A stretch of DNA of 64,000 nucleotides from contig NZ_QRIL01000019.1 of assembly GCF_003471165.1 (NCBI RefSeq), positions 2,898 to 66,897 of the forward strand. The letters run 5' to 3'. A program made the translations under genes and the position numbers. This DNA comes from Ruminococcus sp. AM22-13. Lineage in GTDB: Bacteria > Bacillota > Clostridia > Lachnospirales > Lachnospiraceae. Of this stretch, positions 51,938-61,477 are shown piece after piece. Numbering within the stretch: the stretch's first letter is position 1; each line of letters opens with the position of its first letter. The notes under the pieces are model-generated. The model was given only the letters and a program-made list of their open reading frames with translations, ran no database searches and was not told where the DNA came from.

Positions 51938-53431
51938 ATGCAGGAATGGATGATTGCCATGCTCGTTATCAGCATTATGCTGATCATACGGGACATGGCA
52001 AAAACTATTTTAGCGGAAAATCTGCCGGATACACAGGAACTTCTGACTCTGCAGGAAGGTCATCCTCAGAAAGAACGGGTAGAGAAATACGCAGCATCTT
52101 TTCAGAAACTGGCAGATACTTTTTATGGAATGCCATATCGCAGAGATTACCTGAGCAGCAGGCAGGTTGAGCGGATCATGGAGGATACAAATGCCAAAGT
52201 CTGCTACAGATGCTATCAGAGGGAAATCTGCTGGGGTGAACATAAACAGGAACTATGCAAAGGCGTGGAAGCGCTGGTGCGGTCTATGGAGAGCGGAAAC
52301 GAGGATGATATTCGGAGCATCCGGGCTGACTGGACAAGCATATGTCCCCGTTCTGTACAGTATTATGAAGCTGTTGCGGAGAACTTCCAGAGAGAGAAGC
52401 AGAACCTGATATGGGATAACCGGATGATCGAGAATCGACTGGCGGTGGCACAGCAGCTGATGGAGGTTTCCAGAATCATGGAAAATGTGGCAAGTGATCT
52501 GTATGATCTGGAGCGGTGCACCCCACAATTCGAGGAAGACCTTCGCAAGAGCCTGAGAAAAAATCATGTGATTCTTCGTCAGGCATGGATGATGGATAAG
52601 GTGAAAGGCCGCAGACAGGTTTTTCTCACCATGCGTGCCAGAAGCGGGCAGTGTATTTCCATGACAGAGATTGCTCAGCTTCTTTCAAAATCCTGCGAAA
52701 GTTCCATGGTACCTGTAAATGGAAGCCGATGCATTGTAAATGGAGAATACCATACAGTTCATTTTATAGAAGATGTAAGTTACCAGGTTCTTTACGGGGC
52801 AGCCAGGCTGACCAGAGAAGAGGAAAAAATTTCCGGAGATAATTATGTGTGCAGACAGGAAGACGGGGGCAGATTTGTAATGTGTCTTTCTGACGGCATG
52901 GGTTCAGGGATGGAGGCATGTAAGGAGAGTGAAACAGTTGTAGAGCTTTTAGAGCAGTTTATGGAATCTGGGTTTTCCCAGGAAACAGCTGCAAAAATGG
53001 TCAACTCCGCTCTGGTATTAAAAGGCCAGGATGGCATGTTTTCCACAGTAGATATATGTGCAGTGGACCTATATACTGGAATCTGCAATTTTCTGAAGGC
53101 AGGGGCGGCATCGACTTTTATAAAAAGAGATCACTGGGTGGAGTCAATCACTTCGGAAAGCCTGGCAGCAGGACTTGTGCAGCAGATTGATTTTGAGACG
53201 GCATCCAGAAAGCTTTATCATGGAGATTACCTGATCATGATGACAGATGGAGTGCTGGATGCACTTCCGGACCAGAAAGAGGAAGAAACCATGAAGGAGA
53301 TCATCATGGATGTCCATGAAGAATCACCGAAGGATTTCGGCAGAGGAATCCTGGAGCGGGTGCTGGGGTACAGTGATTACCATGCAAGAGATGACATGAC
53401 TGTTCTGGTTGCCGGGGTGTGGAAGAAATAA
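51938..53431 (+). CDS. spoIIE: Stage II sporulation protein E, short form
   Basis: A 497-aa PP2C phosphatase. SpoIIE dephosphorylates SpoIIAA and so activates sigma-F in the forespore. The PP2C domain has CLSDGMGSGMEA (DGMGSG 319-324) and HARDDMTVLV (484-487 RDDM). The middle region (about 85-200) carries a Cys-rich stretch CYRCYQREICWG. Only one N-terminal membrane helix (about 4-18) is present; B. subtilis SpoIIE has about 820 residues with ten helices. GGAGGG lies nine bases before the ATG. Located between divIC and tilS as in other spore formers. Confidence 0.93.
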   Translation: MQEWMIAMLVISIMLIIRDMAKTILAENLPDTQELLTLQEGHPQKERVEKYAASFQKLADTFYGMPYRRDYLSSRQVERIMEDTNAKVCYRCYQREICWGEHKQELCKGVEALVRSMESGNEDDIRSIRADWTSICPRSVQYYEAVAENFQREKQNLIWDNRMIENRLAVAQQLMEVSRIMENVASDLYDLERCTPQFEEDLRKSLRKNHVILRQAWMMDKVKGRRQVFLTMRARSGQCISMTEIAQLLSKSCESSMVPVNGSRCIVNGEYHTVHFIEDVSYQVLYGAARLTREEEKISGDNYVCRQEDGGRFVMCLSDGMGSGMEACKESETVVELLEQFMESGFSQETAAKMVNSALVLKGQDGMFSTVDICAVDLYTGICNFLKAGAASTFIKRDHWVESITSESLAAGLVQQIDFETASRKLYHGDYLIMMTDGVLDALPDQKEEETMKEIIMDVHEESPKDFGRGILERVLGYSDYHARDDMTVLVAGVWKK

Positions 53432-53450
53432 ATAAACATAAAAAGGATAA

Positions 53451-54884
53451 ATGATGAAGAAAGAAGTTCTTGCTTACATAAAGCAAAACAAGATGATTAA
53501 AAAGAAAGATATGATTCTGGCAGGTGTATCAGGAGGAAGTGACTCCATGGCAATGCTGCATATTTTAAGAGAATTGCAGGAGGAAGTGGATTTTTCACTG
53601 AAGGTTGTTCACGTACATCATGGAATACGTGGACAAGAAGCTGACAGAGACAGCAGATTTGTGGAAAAGATCTGCAAAGAATGGCAGATCCCATGCAGTA
53701 TCCACTATTATGATGTGCCGAAACTGAGCAGGGAATGGAAACTGGGTGAAGAAGAGACTGGAAGAATTGTCAGAAAAGAAGCCTTTGGCAAAGAAATCTC
53801 TTTTTATAGAGAAAAGTGGAAAAAAGAAAATAATCCGGGCAACGATACAGAAGACAGGAAAGTTAAAATCGCACTGGCGCATAATCAAGAAGATCTGGCA
53901 GAAACCATGATCCATAATTTATGTCGCGGAACCGGTCTGCGCGGACTTTGCACGATGCGCCCGGTGGCAGGAGAGATCATTCGTCCGGTCTTATGTTTAA
54001 GCAGAGGAAAAATTGCCCGGTATTTAGAGCAAGAGAGTATTCCACATATCCAGGACAGCACGAATCTGTCAGATGAATATACCCGAAACAGGATCCGTCA
54101 TCATATACTTCCTATGCTGGAGCAGGAAATAAATGCGAAAGCAGTGGCACATATGTCTGAAACAGCGGAGAGGATTTCTCAGGCTGAGGAATATCTTACT
54201 TGCCAGAGTCTTCAGATATTGGAAGAATTCCATACGGATACAGGATATTATTTTACAGAAAAATTCTTTGTGCAGCCTCAGATTATCCAGACCTATGCAT
54301 TACAGCAGGCGATGGAAAACCTGGCAGGCAGGCGGAAAGACATATCCGCAGTCCATTATGAGAAGGTTCTTGCACTTTACGAAATGCAGACGGGAAGAAA
54401 AATCAGCCTGCCCTATTGTATGGAGGCAAGAAAAGATTATGATGGCGTGAAACTTTATCTTCTGAATAAAGAAGAGAGAAGAAAAAGGAAAACAGAAGAG
54501 TGGGAACTTATAGTTCCGGGAAAGGCTATCTGTCCGCTGGGGACCTTTTCAGCAGAAATATTTTTATATGAAGGACAGAAGATTGAAGAAAAAAAGTATA
54601 CGAAATGGCTGGATTATGATAAAATAAAAAAGAATCCGTGTATTCGAACCAGAAGAACCGGAGATTACATGATCATCAATGCGCAGGGAAACACAAAGAA
54701 ACTCAATCGCTGTATGATCGATGCGAAAATCCCGGCAGATCAGAGAGAGAAAATTCCTCTGGTCGTGTGTGAGAATGAGGTTCTGTGGATGGTTGGAAGC
54801 CGGATGAATGAGAGGTATAAAATTAACCCCCAAACCAGGAAGGTGTTAGTATTAAATTACCAAGGAGGATATCAAAATGAGTGA
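53451..54884 (+). CDS. tilS: tRNA(Ile)-lysidine synthase
   Basis: A 477-aa enzyme that converts C34 of the CAU-anticodon isoleucine tRNA to lysidine, allowing AUA reading. PP-loop SGGSDS at 27-32, HVHHGIRGQEADRDS, and the LAHNQEDLAETMI block; the C-terminal TilS domain ends in KINPQTRKVLVLNYQGGYQNE. The alternative start ATG at 53454 has better spacing to AAAGG. It overlaps hpt by eight bases. Confidence 0.96.
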   Translation: MMKKEVLAYIKQNKMIKKKDMILAGVSGGSDSMAMLHILRELQEEVDFSLKVVHVHHGIRGQEADRDSRFVEKICKEWQIPCSIHYYDVPKLSREWKLGEEETGRIVRKEAFGKEISFYREKWKKENNPGNDTEDRKVKIALAHNQEDLAETMIHNLCRGTGLRGLCTMRPVAGEIIRPVLCLSRGKIARYLEQESIPHIQDSTNLSDEYTRNRIRHHILPMLEQEINAKAVAHMSETAERISQAEEYLTCQSLQILEEFHTDTGYYFTEKFFVQPQIIQTYALQQAMENLAGRRKDISAVHYEKVLALYEMQTGRKISLPYCMEARKDYDGVKLYLLNKEERRKRKTEEWELIVPGKAICPLGTFSAEIFLYEGQKIEEKKYTKWLDYDKIKKNPCIRTRRTGDYMIINAQGNTKKLNRCMIDAKIPADQREKIPLVVCENEVLWMVGSRMNERYKINPQTRKVLVLNYQGGYQNE

Positions 54885-55407
54885 GAAAATCAAAGTTTTA
54901 CTCAGCGAAGAGGAAGTTGATTCCCGTATTAAGCAGATCGCAGCAAAAGTCAGCAAGGATTATGCAGGTAAGGAGATTCATTTAATCTGTGTATTAAAAG
55001 GCGGTGTATTCTTTACATGTGAACTTGCCAAAAGAATTACTGTACCGGTTTCTCTTGACTTCATGTCCGTATCTAGCTACGGCGACGACACAAAGTCCAG
55101 CGGTGTTGTAAAGATCGTCAAAGACCTTGACCAGCCACTGGAAGGCAAAGATGTTCTGATCGTAGAGGATATCATTGACTCAGGAAGAACATTAAGCTAT
55201 CTTATTGAGATTCTGAAACAGAGAAATCCAAACAGCATCCGTCTCTGTACATTACTGGATAAACCAGAGCGCAGAGTCAAAGATGTCAAAGTTGATTATT
55301 GCTGCTTCAATATTCCGGATAAATTCGTAGTAGGATATGGTCTGGACTATGCGCAGAAGTACAGGAATCTTCCATTTATCGGAGTAGTGGAACTGGGGGA
55401 AGACTGA
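54877..55407 (+). CDS. hpt: Hypoxanthine-guanine phosphoribosyltransferase
   Basis: A 176-aa purine salvage enzyme. The PRPP motif VLIVEDIIDSGRTL and the loops LICVLKGGVFF and FMSVSSYGDDTKSSG are typical. AAGGAGG precedes the ATG, which lies within the tilS 3' end. tilS-hpt-ftsH is a conserved Firmicute order. It may process bases or nucleosides imported by the transporters in this window. Confidence 0.97.
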   Translation: MSEKIKVLLSEEEVDSRIKQIAAKVSKDYAGKEIHLICVLKGGVFFTCELAKRITVPVSLDFMSVSSYGDDTKSSGVVKIVKDLDQPLEGKDVLIVEDIIDSGRTLSYLIEILKQRNPNSIRLCTLLDKPERRVKDVKVDYCCFNIPDKFVVGYGLDYAQKYRNLPFIGVVELGED

Positions 55408-55423
55408 AAGGAGATTTAACTAA

Positions 55424-57274
55424 GTGAACAAACAGCCAAGCAGAATTGGTCTGTATCTGGTGCTGATCATTGCTCTGGTAGCCGGATATTTCTATCTGAA
55501 TAACCAGGTGGTTTCACAGAGCAGTTACACACAAAAGCAGCTGGAACAGGCTCTTGAAGACAACAAGGTGGTTGATGCAACGATTCAGCAGAACAGAGAA
55601 GTTCCTACCGGTGCAGTGATCGTGGATACCACTGATTCCGGTCAGAGAAAGGTCTATGTGACAGATGTCAATGAGGCAATCTCACTGCTGAATAAATACG
55701 ATATTGATGTTACAACTCAGGATGTGCCTGGAGATAATGTATTTCTGACAACTTTGCTTCCTGTTCTTCTCACAGGGGCACTTGTGATCTTTCTGATCAT
55801 GATGATGAACCGTCAGATGTCAGCCGGCGGCGGTGGAAATGCCAAGATGATGAATTTTGGAAAGAGCCGCGCGAGAATGTCATCCCCGGATGATAATAAG
55901 AAAGTGACATTTGACAAGGTTGCAGGTCTGCAGGAAGAGAAGGAAGATCTGGTGGAAGTGGTAGACTTCCTGAAATCTCCGCAGAAATACACAAAAGTAG
56001 GTGCAAGAATTCCAAAAGGAGTGCTGCTTGTAGGCCCTCCCGGAACAGGTAAAACACTTCTGGCAAAAGCGGTAGCCGGAGAAGCCGGAGTTCCGTTCTT
56101 CTCCATTTCCGGTTCAGACTTTGTGGAAATGTTTGTAGGTGTTGGTGCATCACGTGTGCGTGACCTTTTTGAAGAAGGTAAACGCCATGCACCGTGTATT
56201 ATTTTTATTGATGAGATCGACGCAGTCGCAAGACAGCGTGGAACCGGTATGGGCGGCGGCCATGATGAGAGAGAGCAGACATTGAACCAGCTTCTCGTAG
56301 AGATGGATGGTTTTGGCGTAAATGAAGGAATCATTGTAATGGCAGCGACTAACCGTGTGGATATCTTAGATCCTGCTATTCTGCGTCCGGGACGTTTTGA
56401 CCGTAAGGTTGCAGTAGGACGTCCGGATGTGAAGGGACGAGAGGAGATTCTTCGCGTTCATGCCAAGGATAAGCCTCTTGGAGAGGATGTAGATCTGGCT
56501 CAGATCGCGAGAACAACAGCCGGATTTACAGGTGCTGATCTGGAGAATCTTCTGAATGAAGCTGCTATCGAAGCGGCGAGACAGGGAAGAGGATTTATCC
56601 TTCAGTCAGATATTAAGGGAGCTTTTATCAAAGTCGGTATCGGTGCAGAGAAGAAGAGTAAAGTAATCTCTGAGAAAGAGAAGAGAATTACAGCTTACCA
56701 TGAATCCGGACATGCGATTCTTTTCCATGTACTTCCGGACATGGATCCTGTTTATACGATTTCCATTATCCCGACAGGAATGGGTGCAGCCGGTTATACC
56801 ATGCCGCTTCCTGATAATGATGAGATGTTTAATACCAAAGGACAGATGCTGCAGGATATCACGACTCTGTTAGGTGGACGTGTGGCAGAAGAGATTATCT
56901 TTGGGGATATTACGACGGGTGCATCCAACGATATCAAACGTGCGACAGCTACTGCTAGAAGCATGGTAATGAAATATGGTATGTCTGACAGACTAGGTCT
57001 GATCTCTTATGGTGATGACGATGATGAAGTATTTATCGGAAGAGACCTGGCTCATACCAGAAGTTACAGTGAAGACGTAGCCAAGGCAATTGACGAAGAA
57101 ATCCGCCGTATTATCGGTGAATGTCACGACCAGGCGAAGAAGATTATTCTGGAGCATGAGGACGTTCTTCACAGGTGTGCAAAGCTTCTTCTCGAGAAGG
57201 AAAAGGTGCACAGAGACGAATTTGAAGCACTTTTTACAACAGAAGAAAACGAAACAGAAAATAGCGATATATAA
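55424..57274 (+). CDS. ftsH: ATP-dependent zinc metalloprotease FtsH
   Basis: A 616-aa membrane protease that removes damaged or regulatory membrane and soluble proteins. Two membrane helices (about 8-25 and 107-128), AAA+ domain with Walker A GPPGTGKT (204-211) and [15 protein letters not shown], and zinc motif HESGH (426-430). The start is GTG at 55424 behind AAAGGAG. Last gene of the HU-ftsH block. Confidence 0.98.
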   Translation: MNKQPSRIGLYLVLIIALVAGYFYLNNQVVSQSSYTQKQLEQALEDNKVVDATIQQNREVPTGAVIVDTTDSGQRKVYVTDVNEAISLLNKYDIDVTTQDVPGDNVFLTTLLPVLLTGALVIFLIMMMNRQMSAGGGGNAKMMNFGKSRARMSSPDDNKKVTFDKVAGLQEEKEDLVEVVDFLKSPQKYTKVGARIPKGVLLVGPPGTGKTLLAKAVAGEAGVPFFSISGSDFVEMFVGVGASRVRDLFEEGKRHAPCIIFIDEIDAVARQRGTGMGGGHDEREQTLNQLLVEMDGFGVNEGIIVMAATNRVDILDPAILRPGRFDRKVAVGRPDVKGREEILRVHAKDKPLGEDVDLAQIARTTAGFTGADLENLLNEAAIEAARQGRGFILQSDIKGAFIKVGIGAEKKSKVISEKEKRITAYHESGHAILFHVLPDMDPVYTISIIPTGMGAAGYTMPLPDNDEMFNTKGQMLQDITTLLGGRVAEEIIFGDITTGASNDIKRATATARSMVMKYGMSDRLGLISYGDDDDEVFIGRDLAHTRSYSEDVAKAIDEEIRRIIGECHDQAKKIILEHEDVLHRCAKLLLEKEKVHRDEFEALFTTEENETENSDI

Positions 57275-57282
57275 TATATACA

Positions 57283-57324
57283 AAAAAGTGTGCCGAATTT
57301 TGTGAAGTTTGTGCACACTTTTTC
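57283..57324 (+). terminator. Terminator of ftsH
   Basis: Eleven-base arms AAAAAGTGTGC and GCACACTTTTT around a 19-base loop. Confidence 0.88.
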
Positions 57325-57412
57325 CTTGCCTCATGCTATTATATAAATCGTAAAAACCCCCCAATACATTATATAGTTTTTGCTACACCCCATAAGAAGA
57401 AATACCTTCTCC

Positions 57413-57443
57413 AAAAAAGCCAGCTTATCCCGCTGGCTTTTTT
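57413..57443 (-). terminator. Terminator of the small minus-strand unit
   Basis: A perfect 12-bp stem with AAAAAAGCCAGC and GCTGGCTTTTTT arms and a 7-base loop. It can act in both directions, but its position directly after the stop codon of the 39-codon minus-strand ORF fits that unit best. Confidence 0.88.
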
Positions 57444-57561
57444 ACTGCCTTAAAAATACGCTGATCAGCAGATATCCCAGGAAAAGACGATATTGTCTTT
57501 TCCTGATTTTTTTACCATATACATGGCACTGTCTGCTAATTCCTGAAATAATCTTTTTCAT
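57442..57561 (-). CDS. Putative 39-aa basic membrane-type small protein
   Basis: On the minus strand, ATG at 57561 opens 39 codons: MKKIISGISRQCHVYGKKIR followed by KRQYRLFLGYLLISVFLRQ. It is strongly basic with a short hydrophobic end. GAGGA lies eight bases before the ATG, a promoter with 17-bp spacing lies at 57623-57651, and a perfect terminator follows immediately. All parts of a transcription unit are present in about 210 bases. No homolog is recognised; a small regulatory RNA with a chance ORF is the alternative. Confidence 0.55.
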   Translation of the reverse strand: MKKIISGISRQCHVYGKKIRKRQYRLFLGYLLISVFLRQ

Positions 57562-57622
57562 ACGATGTCCTCACTTTCGGAAACAGGTTTTTGTACCGAA
57601 AATAATAATTAATTATAGCTGC

Positions 57623-57651
57623 ATTATATCGGATTTGTGAAAATATCACAA
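57623..57651 (-). promoter_or_regulatory. Promoter of the small minus-strand unit
   Basis: On the minus strand TTGTGA (57651-57646) and TATAAT (57628-57623) are 17 bp apart. A partly overlapping TTTTCACAAA / TTGTGA dyad is in the spacer. Confidence 0.75.
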
Positions 57652-57790
57652 GGATAAACTGCGAAAAATATAAAAACATGTGGATTTTCATGGAATATCG
57701 GAGAGAAAAAATATATAATCAAAGAAATGAATGAAGATATACTTGTGCAGAATCACTGAATAGATAAGTATTTTTGGGAAAAACAGATGG

Positions 57791-57819
57791 TTGTCAGATG
57801 GTTTATTTTAGGATAAAAT
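57791..57819 (+). promoter_or_regulatory. Promoter of the GH13 glycosidase
   Basis: TTGTCA (57791-57796), 17-bp spacer, TAAAAT (57814-57819). The start of transcription would fall at about 57826, which decides against the ATG at that position as the start codon. Confidence 0.75.
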
Positions 57820-57855
57820 AATAAAATGATAAATGACAGAGAGGACTGGACGGAA

Positions 57856-59961
57856 ATGGAACATGAAAAAGCAGATATAAAAAAAAGAATGCAGTACATC
57901 CTGAATATGCGTCCTGTGTTTAATAAAGAGGCGCTTTTCAGTGACGGAACAGAATATTACAGAACACCTGCAGAACCAAAGGCAGGGGATACAGTAACGA
58001 TCAAATTCCGTACCCAGAGAAATAATGTAGATTCTGTATATCTGGTAAGCCAGGAACAGCGTGTGCAGATGGAGATTTGCGAGACAGAGAACGGATTTGA
58101 TTATTATTCTGCCCAGGTAACCATTGGAGAAGACATCTTCCGTTATTATTTTGAGATACAGTATGGCTGGGTAACCTGCTATTATAATAACATTGGAATC
58201 AGTACGAAGCATGAAGGCAGAATGGATTTCGAGATCTATCCGGGATTTGATACACCGAAGTGGGCAAAAGGTGCGGTTATGTACCAGATTTATGTAGACC
58301 GCTTCCTAAACGGAGATCCTACCAATGATGTTGTAACCGGAGAATATCATTATATTGGAGATAAGAGTGTACAGGTAGAACAGTGGAATAAGATTCCGGC
58401 AGTGATGGGAGTGCGTGAATTTTACGGCGGTGACCTGCAGGGAATTATGAATAAACTTGATTATCTGCAGGATCTGGGTGTTGAGGTTATTTACCTGAAC
58501 CCAATCTTTGTCTCTCCAAGTAATCATAAATATGACTGCCAGGATTATGACTATGTAGATCCTCATTATGGCAGGATTGTAGAAGACTGTGATGAAGGAA
58601 TCCTTATCGGCGATGACAGTGATAATTCCCATGCATGGAAATATATTAAGCGTGTAACCGACAAGAAGAATCTGGAAGCCAGCAATGAGCTGTTTGCCAA
58701 GCTGACAGCAGAGATTCACAGAAGAGGAATGAAGATTATCCTGGATGGTGTATTTAACCATTGTGGTTCCTTCAATAAGTGGCTGGACAGAGAACGTATT
58801 TACGAGAATCAGGAAGGATATCCGAAAGGAGCTTATATCTCTGCAGACAGTCCGTACCGTAACTTCTTTTCTTTTAATGATCAGAATGCCTGGCCGTATA
58901 ATACCACATATGATGGCTGGTGGGCACATGATACGCTGCCTAAGTTAAATTATGAAGGTTCCAGGGAATTGTATGATTACATCCTGCGTATTGGACAGAA
59001 ATGGGTATCAGCACCTTACAATGTAGATGGATGGAGACTGGATGTGGCAGCAGATTTAGGACACAGTAATGACTTCAACCATCAGTTCTGGAAAGATTTC
59101 CGAAAAGCAGTGAAGGCTGCAAATCCAAATGCGATTATTCTGGCTGAACATTATGGAAATCCGGAAGGATGGCTGCAGGGTGATGAATGGGATACAGTCA
59201 TGAACTATGATGCGTTTATGGAACCGCTGACATGGTTTCTGACAGGTATGGAGAAACATAGTGATGAATATCGTGAGGATCTGCTTGGAAACGGTGAGGC
59301 ATTTATCGGAGCCATGAAAACTCATATGAGATCCCTTCATATGTCAGCTCTTCAGACTGCGATGAACGAGTTATCAAACCATGACCATTCCAGATTCCTG
59401 ACCAGAACGAATCACAAAGTCGGACGAATTTCTTATGCAGGCGCAGAAGCTGCATCAGAGGGTGTAAATCCGGCAGTTATGCGTGAAGCGGTTGCCATCC
59501 AGATGACATGGCCGGGTGCACCGACAGTATATTATGGAGATGAAGCAGGACTTTGCGGATTTACAGATCCGGATAACAGACGTACGTATCCATGGGGACG
59601 TGAGGATTATCAGATGATTGATTTCCACAGAGTGATGATCCGTATCCATAAGAACTATGAAGTATTAAAGACAGGTTCGCTGGGATTCCTCTGGAATGAT
59701 TATCAGGGACTCTGCTATGCAAGATTTTCAAGAAAAGAGCAGATGATCGTGATCATAAATAACCAGGCCGAGAGCCGCGACGTGGAAATTCAGTTATGGC
59801 AGGCAGGCATCAGTCGTCTTGCAGATACGAAGCTTAAGAGGATTGTTGTGACATCCGCAGAAGGATTCACGGAGGAGCCGGAAGAATATACAGCCACCGC
59901 CGGAATATTAAAGATTACTATGCCGGCATTTGGCGCGATGGTATTGCATCATAAGAATTAA
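57856..59961 (+). CDS. GH13 alpha-glycosidase (neopullulanase/maltogenic type)
   Basis: A 701-aa cytoplasmic glycoside hydrolase for alpha-glucans such as maltodextrins. An N-terminal beta domain (about 20-125) leads to the barrel with YVDRFLNGDPTNDV, ILDGVFNHCG, the nucleophile D396 (GWRLDVA), acid E431 (ILAEHYG) and D510 (LSNHDHSRF); a C-terminal beta domain ends the protein. No signal peptide. ATG at 57826 coincides with the expected transcript start, so ATG 57856, with GAGAGGA upstream, is preferred. Substrate within the GH13_20/GH13_2-like range is open. Confidence 0.9.
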   Translation: MEHEKADIKKRMQYILNMRPVFNKEALFSDGTEYYRTPAEPKAGDTVTIKFRTQRNNVDSVYLVSQEQRVQMEICETENGFDYYSAQVTIGEDIFRYYFEIQYGWVTCYYNNIGISTKHEGRMDFEIYPGFDTPKWAKGAVMYQIYVDRFLNGDPTNDVVTGEYHYIGDKSVQVEQWNKIPAVMGVREFYGGDLQGIMNKLDYLQDLGVEVIYLNPIFVSPSNHKYDCQDYDYVDPHYGRIVEDCDEGILIGDDSDNSHAWKYIKRVTDKKNLEASNELFAKLTAEIHRRGMKIILDGVFNHCGSFNKWLDRERIYENQEGYPKGAYISADSPYRNFFSFNDQNAWPYNTTYDGWWAHDTLPKLNYEGSRELYDYILRIGQKWVSAPYNVDGWRLDVAADLGHSNDFNHQFWKDFRKAVKAANPNAIILAEHYGNPEGWLQGDEWDTVMNYDAFMEPLTWFLTGMEKHSDEYREDLLGNGEAFIGAMKTHMRSLHMSALQTAMNELSNHDHSRFLTRTNHKVGRISYAGAEAASEGVNPAVMREAVAIQMTWPGAPTVYYGDEAGLCGFTDPDNRRTYPWGREDYQMIDFHRVMIRIHKNYEVLKTGSLGFLWNDYQGLCYARFSRKEQMIVIINNQAESRDVEIQLWQAGISRLADTKLKRIVVTSAEGFTEEPEEYTATAGILKITMPAFGAMVLHHKN

Positions 59962-59987
59962 TAGAAAAAACAGCAAAGATATAGAAT

Positions 59988-60034
59988 AGCAGCAAAGGCA
60001 GTTCCTTTTTTTATAAGAGACTGCCTTTGCTGCT
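59988..60034. promoter_or_regulatory. Strong hairpin after the GH13 gene
   Basis: Perfect 14-bp arms AGCAGCAAAGGCAG and CTGCCTTTGCTGCT with a 19-base, T-rich loop. No T-run follows, so it may be a 3' stabilising hairpin rather than a terminator. Confidence 0.6.
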
Positions 60035-60042
60035 GTAGATAC

Positions 60043-60072
60043 AAAAAAGGTTCAGACAATTGTCTGAACCTT
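60043..60072 (-). terminator. Terminator of tRNA-Tyr
   Basis: A perfect 26-bp palindrome (60047-60072, half-site AAGGTTCAGACAA), followed on the minus strand by six T. It lies two bases beyond the tRNA 3' end. Confidence 0.88.
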
Positions 60073-60074
60073 AG

Positions 60075-60156
60075 TGGATGGAGAAGGATTCGAACCTTCG
60101 AAAGCGTTGCTAACAGATTTACAGTCTGCCCCCTTTGGCCACTCGGGAATCCATCC
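60075..60156 (-). tRNA. tRNA-Tyr (GTA)
   Basis: An 82-nt class II tRNA on the minus strand with acceptor GGATGGA/TCCATCC, anticodon loop CTGTAAA (GTA), a long variable arm (TTAGCAACGCTTTCG) and T loop TTCGAATCC. CCA is not encoded. It has its own promoter and terminator. Confidence 0.96.
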
Positions 60157-60170
60157 TTGAACCGAAATTT

Positions 60171-60199
60171 ATTATATATGAAACAGACAAAGAATGCAA
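60171..60199 (-). promoter_or_regulatory. Promoter of tRNA-Tyr
   Basis: On the minus strand, TTGCAT (60199-60194) and TATAAT (60176-60171) are separated by 17 bp. Confidence 0.82.
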
Positions 60200-60389
60200 G
60201 AACTTTTTTTACAAAAATAAAAATTATATCCGTCTAATTTTGTTTGTCATTTTTTTAGCAAAATGGTAGACGAAAAAGCAGAAATCTGGTAAGATAATCA
60301 TATCTGGATATAGATTTACTTCCATATCAAAGATTGATTAGAGTGACTGGGAAAGAACAACAGTTACTACAGATTAGGAGGAATTTATC

Positions 60390-61253
60390 ATGTTAGTAAG
60401 CGCAACAGAAATGCTGAAAAAAGCAAAAGCTGGTCATTATGCAGTTGGACAGTTCAACATCAACAACCTTGAGTGGACAAAGGCTATCCTTTTAACAGCT
60501 CAGGAACTGAACTCTCCTGTAATCCTTGGTGTATCCGAAGGTGCTGGTAAATATATGACTGGTTATAAAACAGTTGTTGGTATGGTTAACGGAATGATGG
60601 AAGAACTGAACATCACAGTTCCTGTAGCTCTTCACCTTGACCACGGCAGCTATGAAGGATGCTTAAAATGCGTTGAAGCAGGATTCTCATCCATCATGTT
60701 CGACGGATCTCATTATCCGATCGAAGAGAACGTTGCAAAAACTAAAGAACTTGTTAAGATCGTTGCTGACCATGGAATGTCTCTGGAAGCAGAAGTTGGT
60801 TCCATCGGTGGTGAAGAAGACGGTGTTGTAGGAATGGGCGAATGCGCAGATCCTCAGGAATGCAAGATGATCGCAGACCTTGGCATTGACTTCCTTGCAG
60901 CTGGTATCGGTAACATCCACGGAAAATATCCGGCTAACTGGAAAGGATTAAGCTTTGAGACTCTGGATGCAATCCAGAAACTGACAGGAGAGATGCCTCT
61001 GGTACTTCACGGTGGCACAGGTATCCCGGCAGATATGATCAAGAAAGCTATCGACCTTGGTGTATCCAAGATCAATGTAAACACAGAATGCCAGCTTTCT
61101 TTCGCAGCAGCTACACGTAAATACATCGAAGAAGGAAAAGATCAGCAGGGTAAAGGATACGATCCTCGTAAACTTCTTGCACCTGGCTTCGAAGCAATCA
61201 AAGCTACTGTTAAAGAGAAAATGGAATTATTCGGATCAGTAGACAAAGCCTGA
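60390..61253 (+). CDS. fba: Class II fructose-bisphosphate aldolase
   Basis: A 287-aa zinc-dependent aldolase that splits fructose 1,6-bisphosphate to dihydroxyacetone phosphate and glyceraldehyde 3-phosphate. VALHLDHGS has the catalytic D84 and zinc ligand H85; other zinc residues lie in GIGNIHGKYP and LVLHGGTGIP. The NVNTECQ stretch binds phosphate. TTAGGAGG precedes the ATG. Codon use is biased towards highly expressed choices. Pairs functionally with the PPi-PFK gene. Confidence 0.96.
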   Translation: MLVSATEMLKKAKAGHYAVGQFNINNLEWTKAILLTAQELNSPVILGVSEGAGKYMTGYKTVVGMVNGMMEELNITVPVALHLDHGSYEGCLKCVEAGFSSIMFDGSHYPIEENVAKTKELVKIVADHGMSLEAEVGSIGGEEDGVVGMGECADPQECKMIADLGIDFLAAGIGNIHGKYPANWKGLSFETLDAIQKLTGEMPLVLHGGTGIPADMIKKAIDLGVSKINVNTECQLSFAAATRKYIEEGKDQQGKGYDPRKLLAPGFEAIKATVKEKMELFGSVDKA

Positions 61254-61274
61254 GACATAAAGGCATAAAGAGAG

Positions 61275-61317
61275 AACAGACTCTGACAGGATTGACCTGA
61301 CGGGGTCTGTTTTTTTC
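61275..61317 (+). terminator. Terminator of fba
   Basis: ACAGACTC pairs with GGGTCTGT (wobbles in the centre) before a run of seven T. Confidence 0.82.
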
Positions 61318-61369
61318 TTCTTTTTATGACATAAAAAATGTATATATAAAAAAATCAATATCTGAAAAA

Positions 61370-61440
61370 TTTATCATGTTTCTTGATTTTTTATCATGGC
61401 GAAATCCTGCTGAAAAATTTACAATATACTCAAGTTAAGA
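61370..61440 (+). promoter_or_regulatory. Promoter region of the sugar ABC operon with direct repeats
   Basis: TTTATCATG is repeated at 61370-61378 and 61390-61398, 20 bp apart, that is about two DNA turns on one face. A -10 TATACT lies at 61435-61440 but no good -35 is seen. Tandem sites just upstream of a promoter without a -35 suggest an activator of the AraC type. Confidence 0.5.
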
Positions 61441-61477
61441 AACAGAAAACGTCATAGGAAAAGGAGAGAAAACGATT

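Noticed and set aside
57826..57855. ATG at 57826 as start of the GH13 protein
   Set aside because: The promoter -10 ends at 57819, so the transcript would start at about this base and leave no ribosome site.
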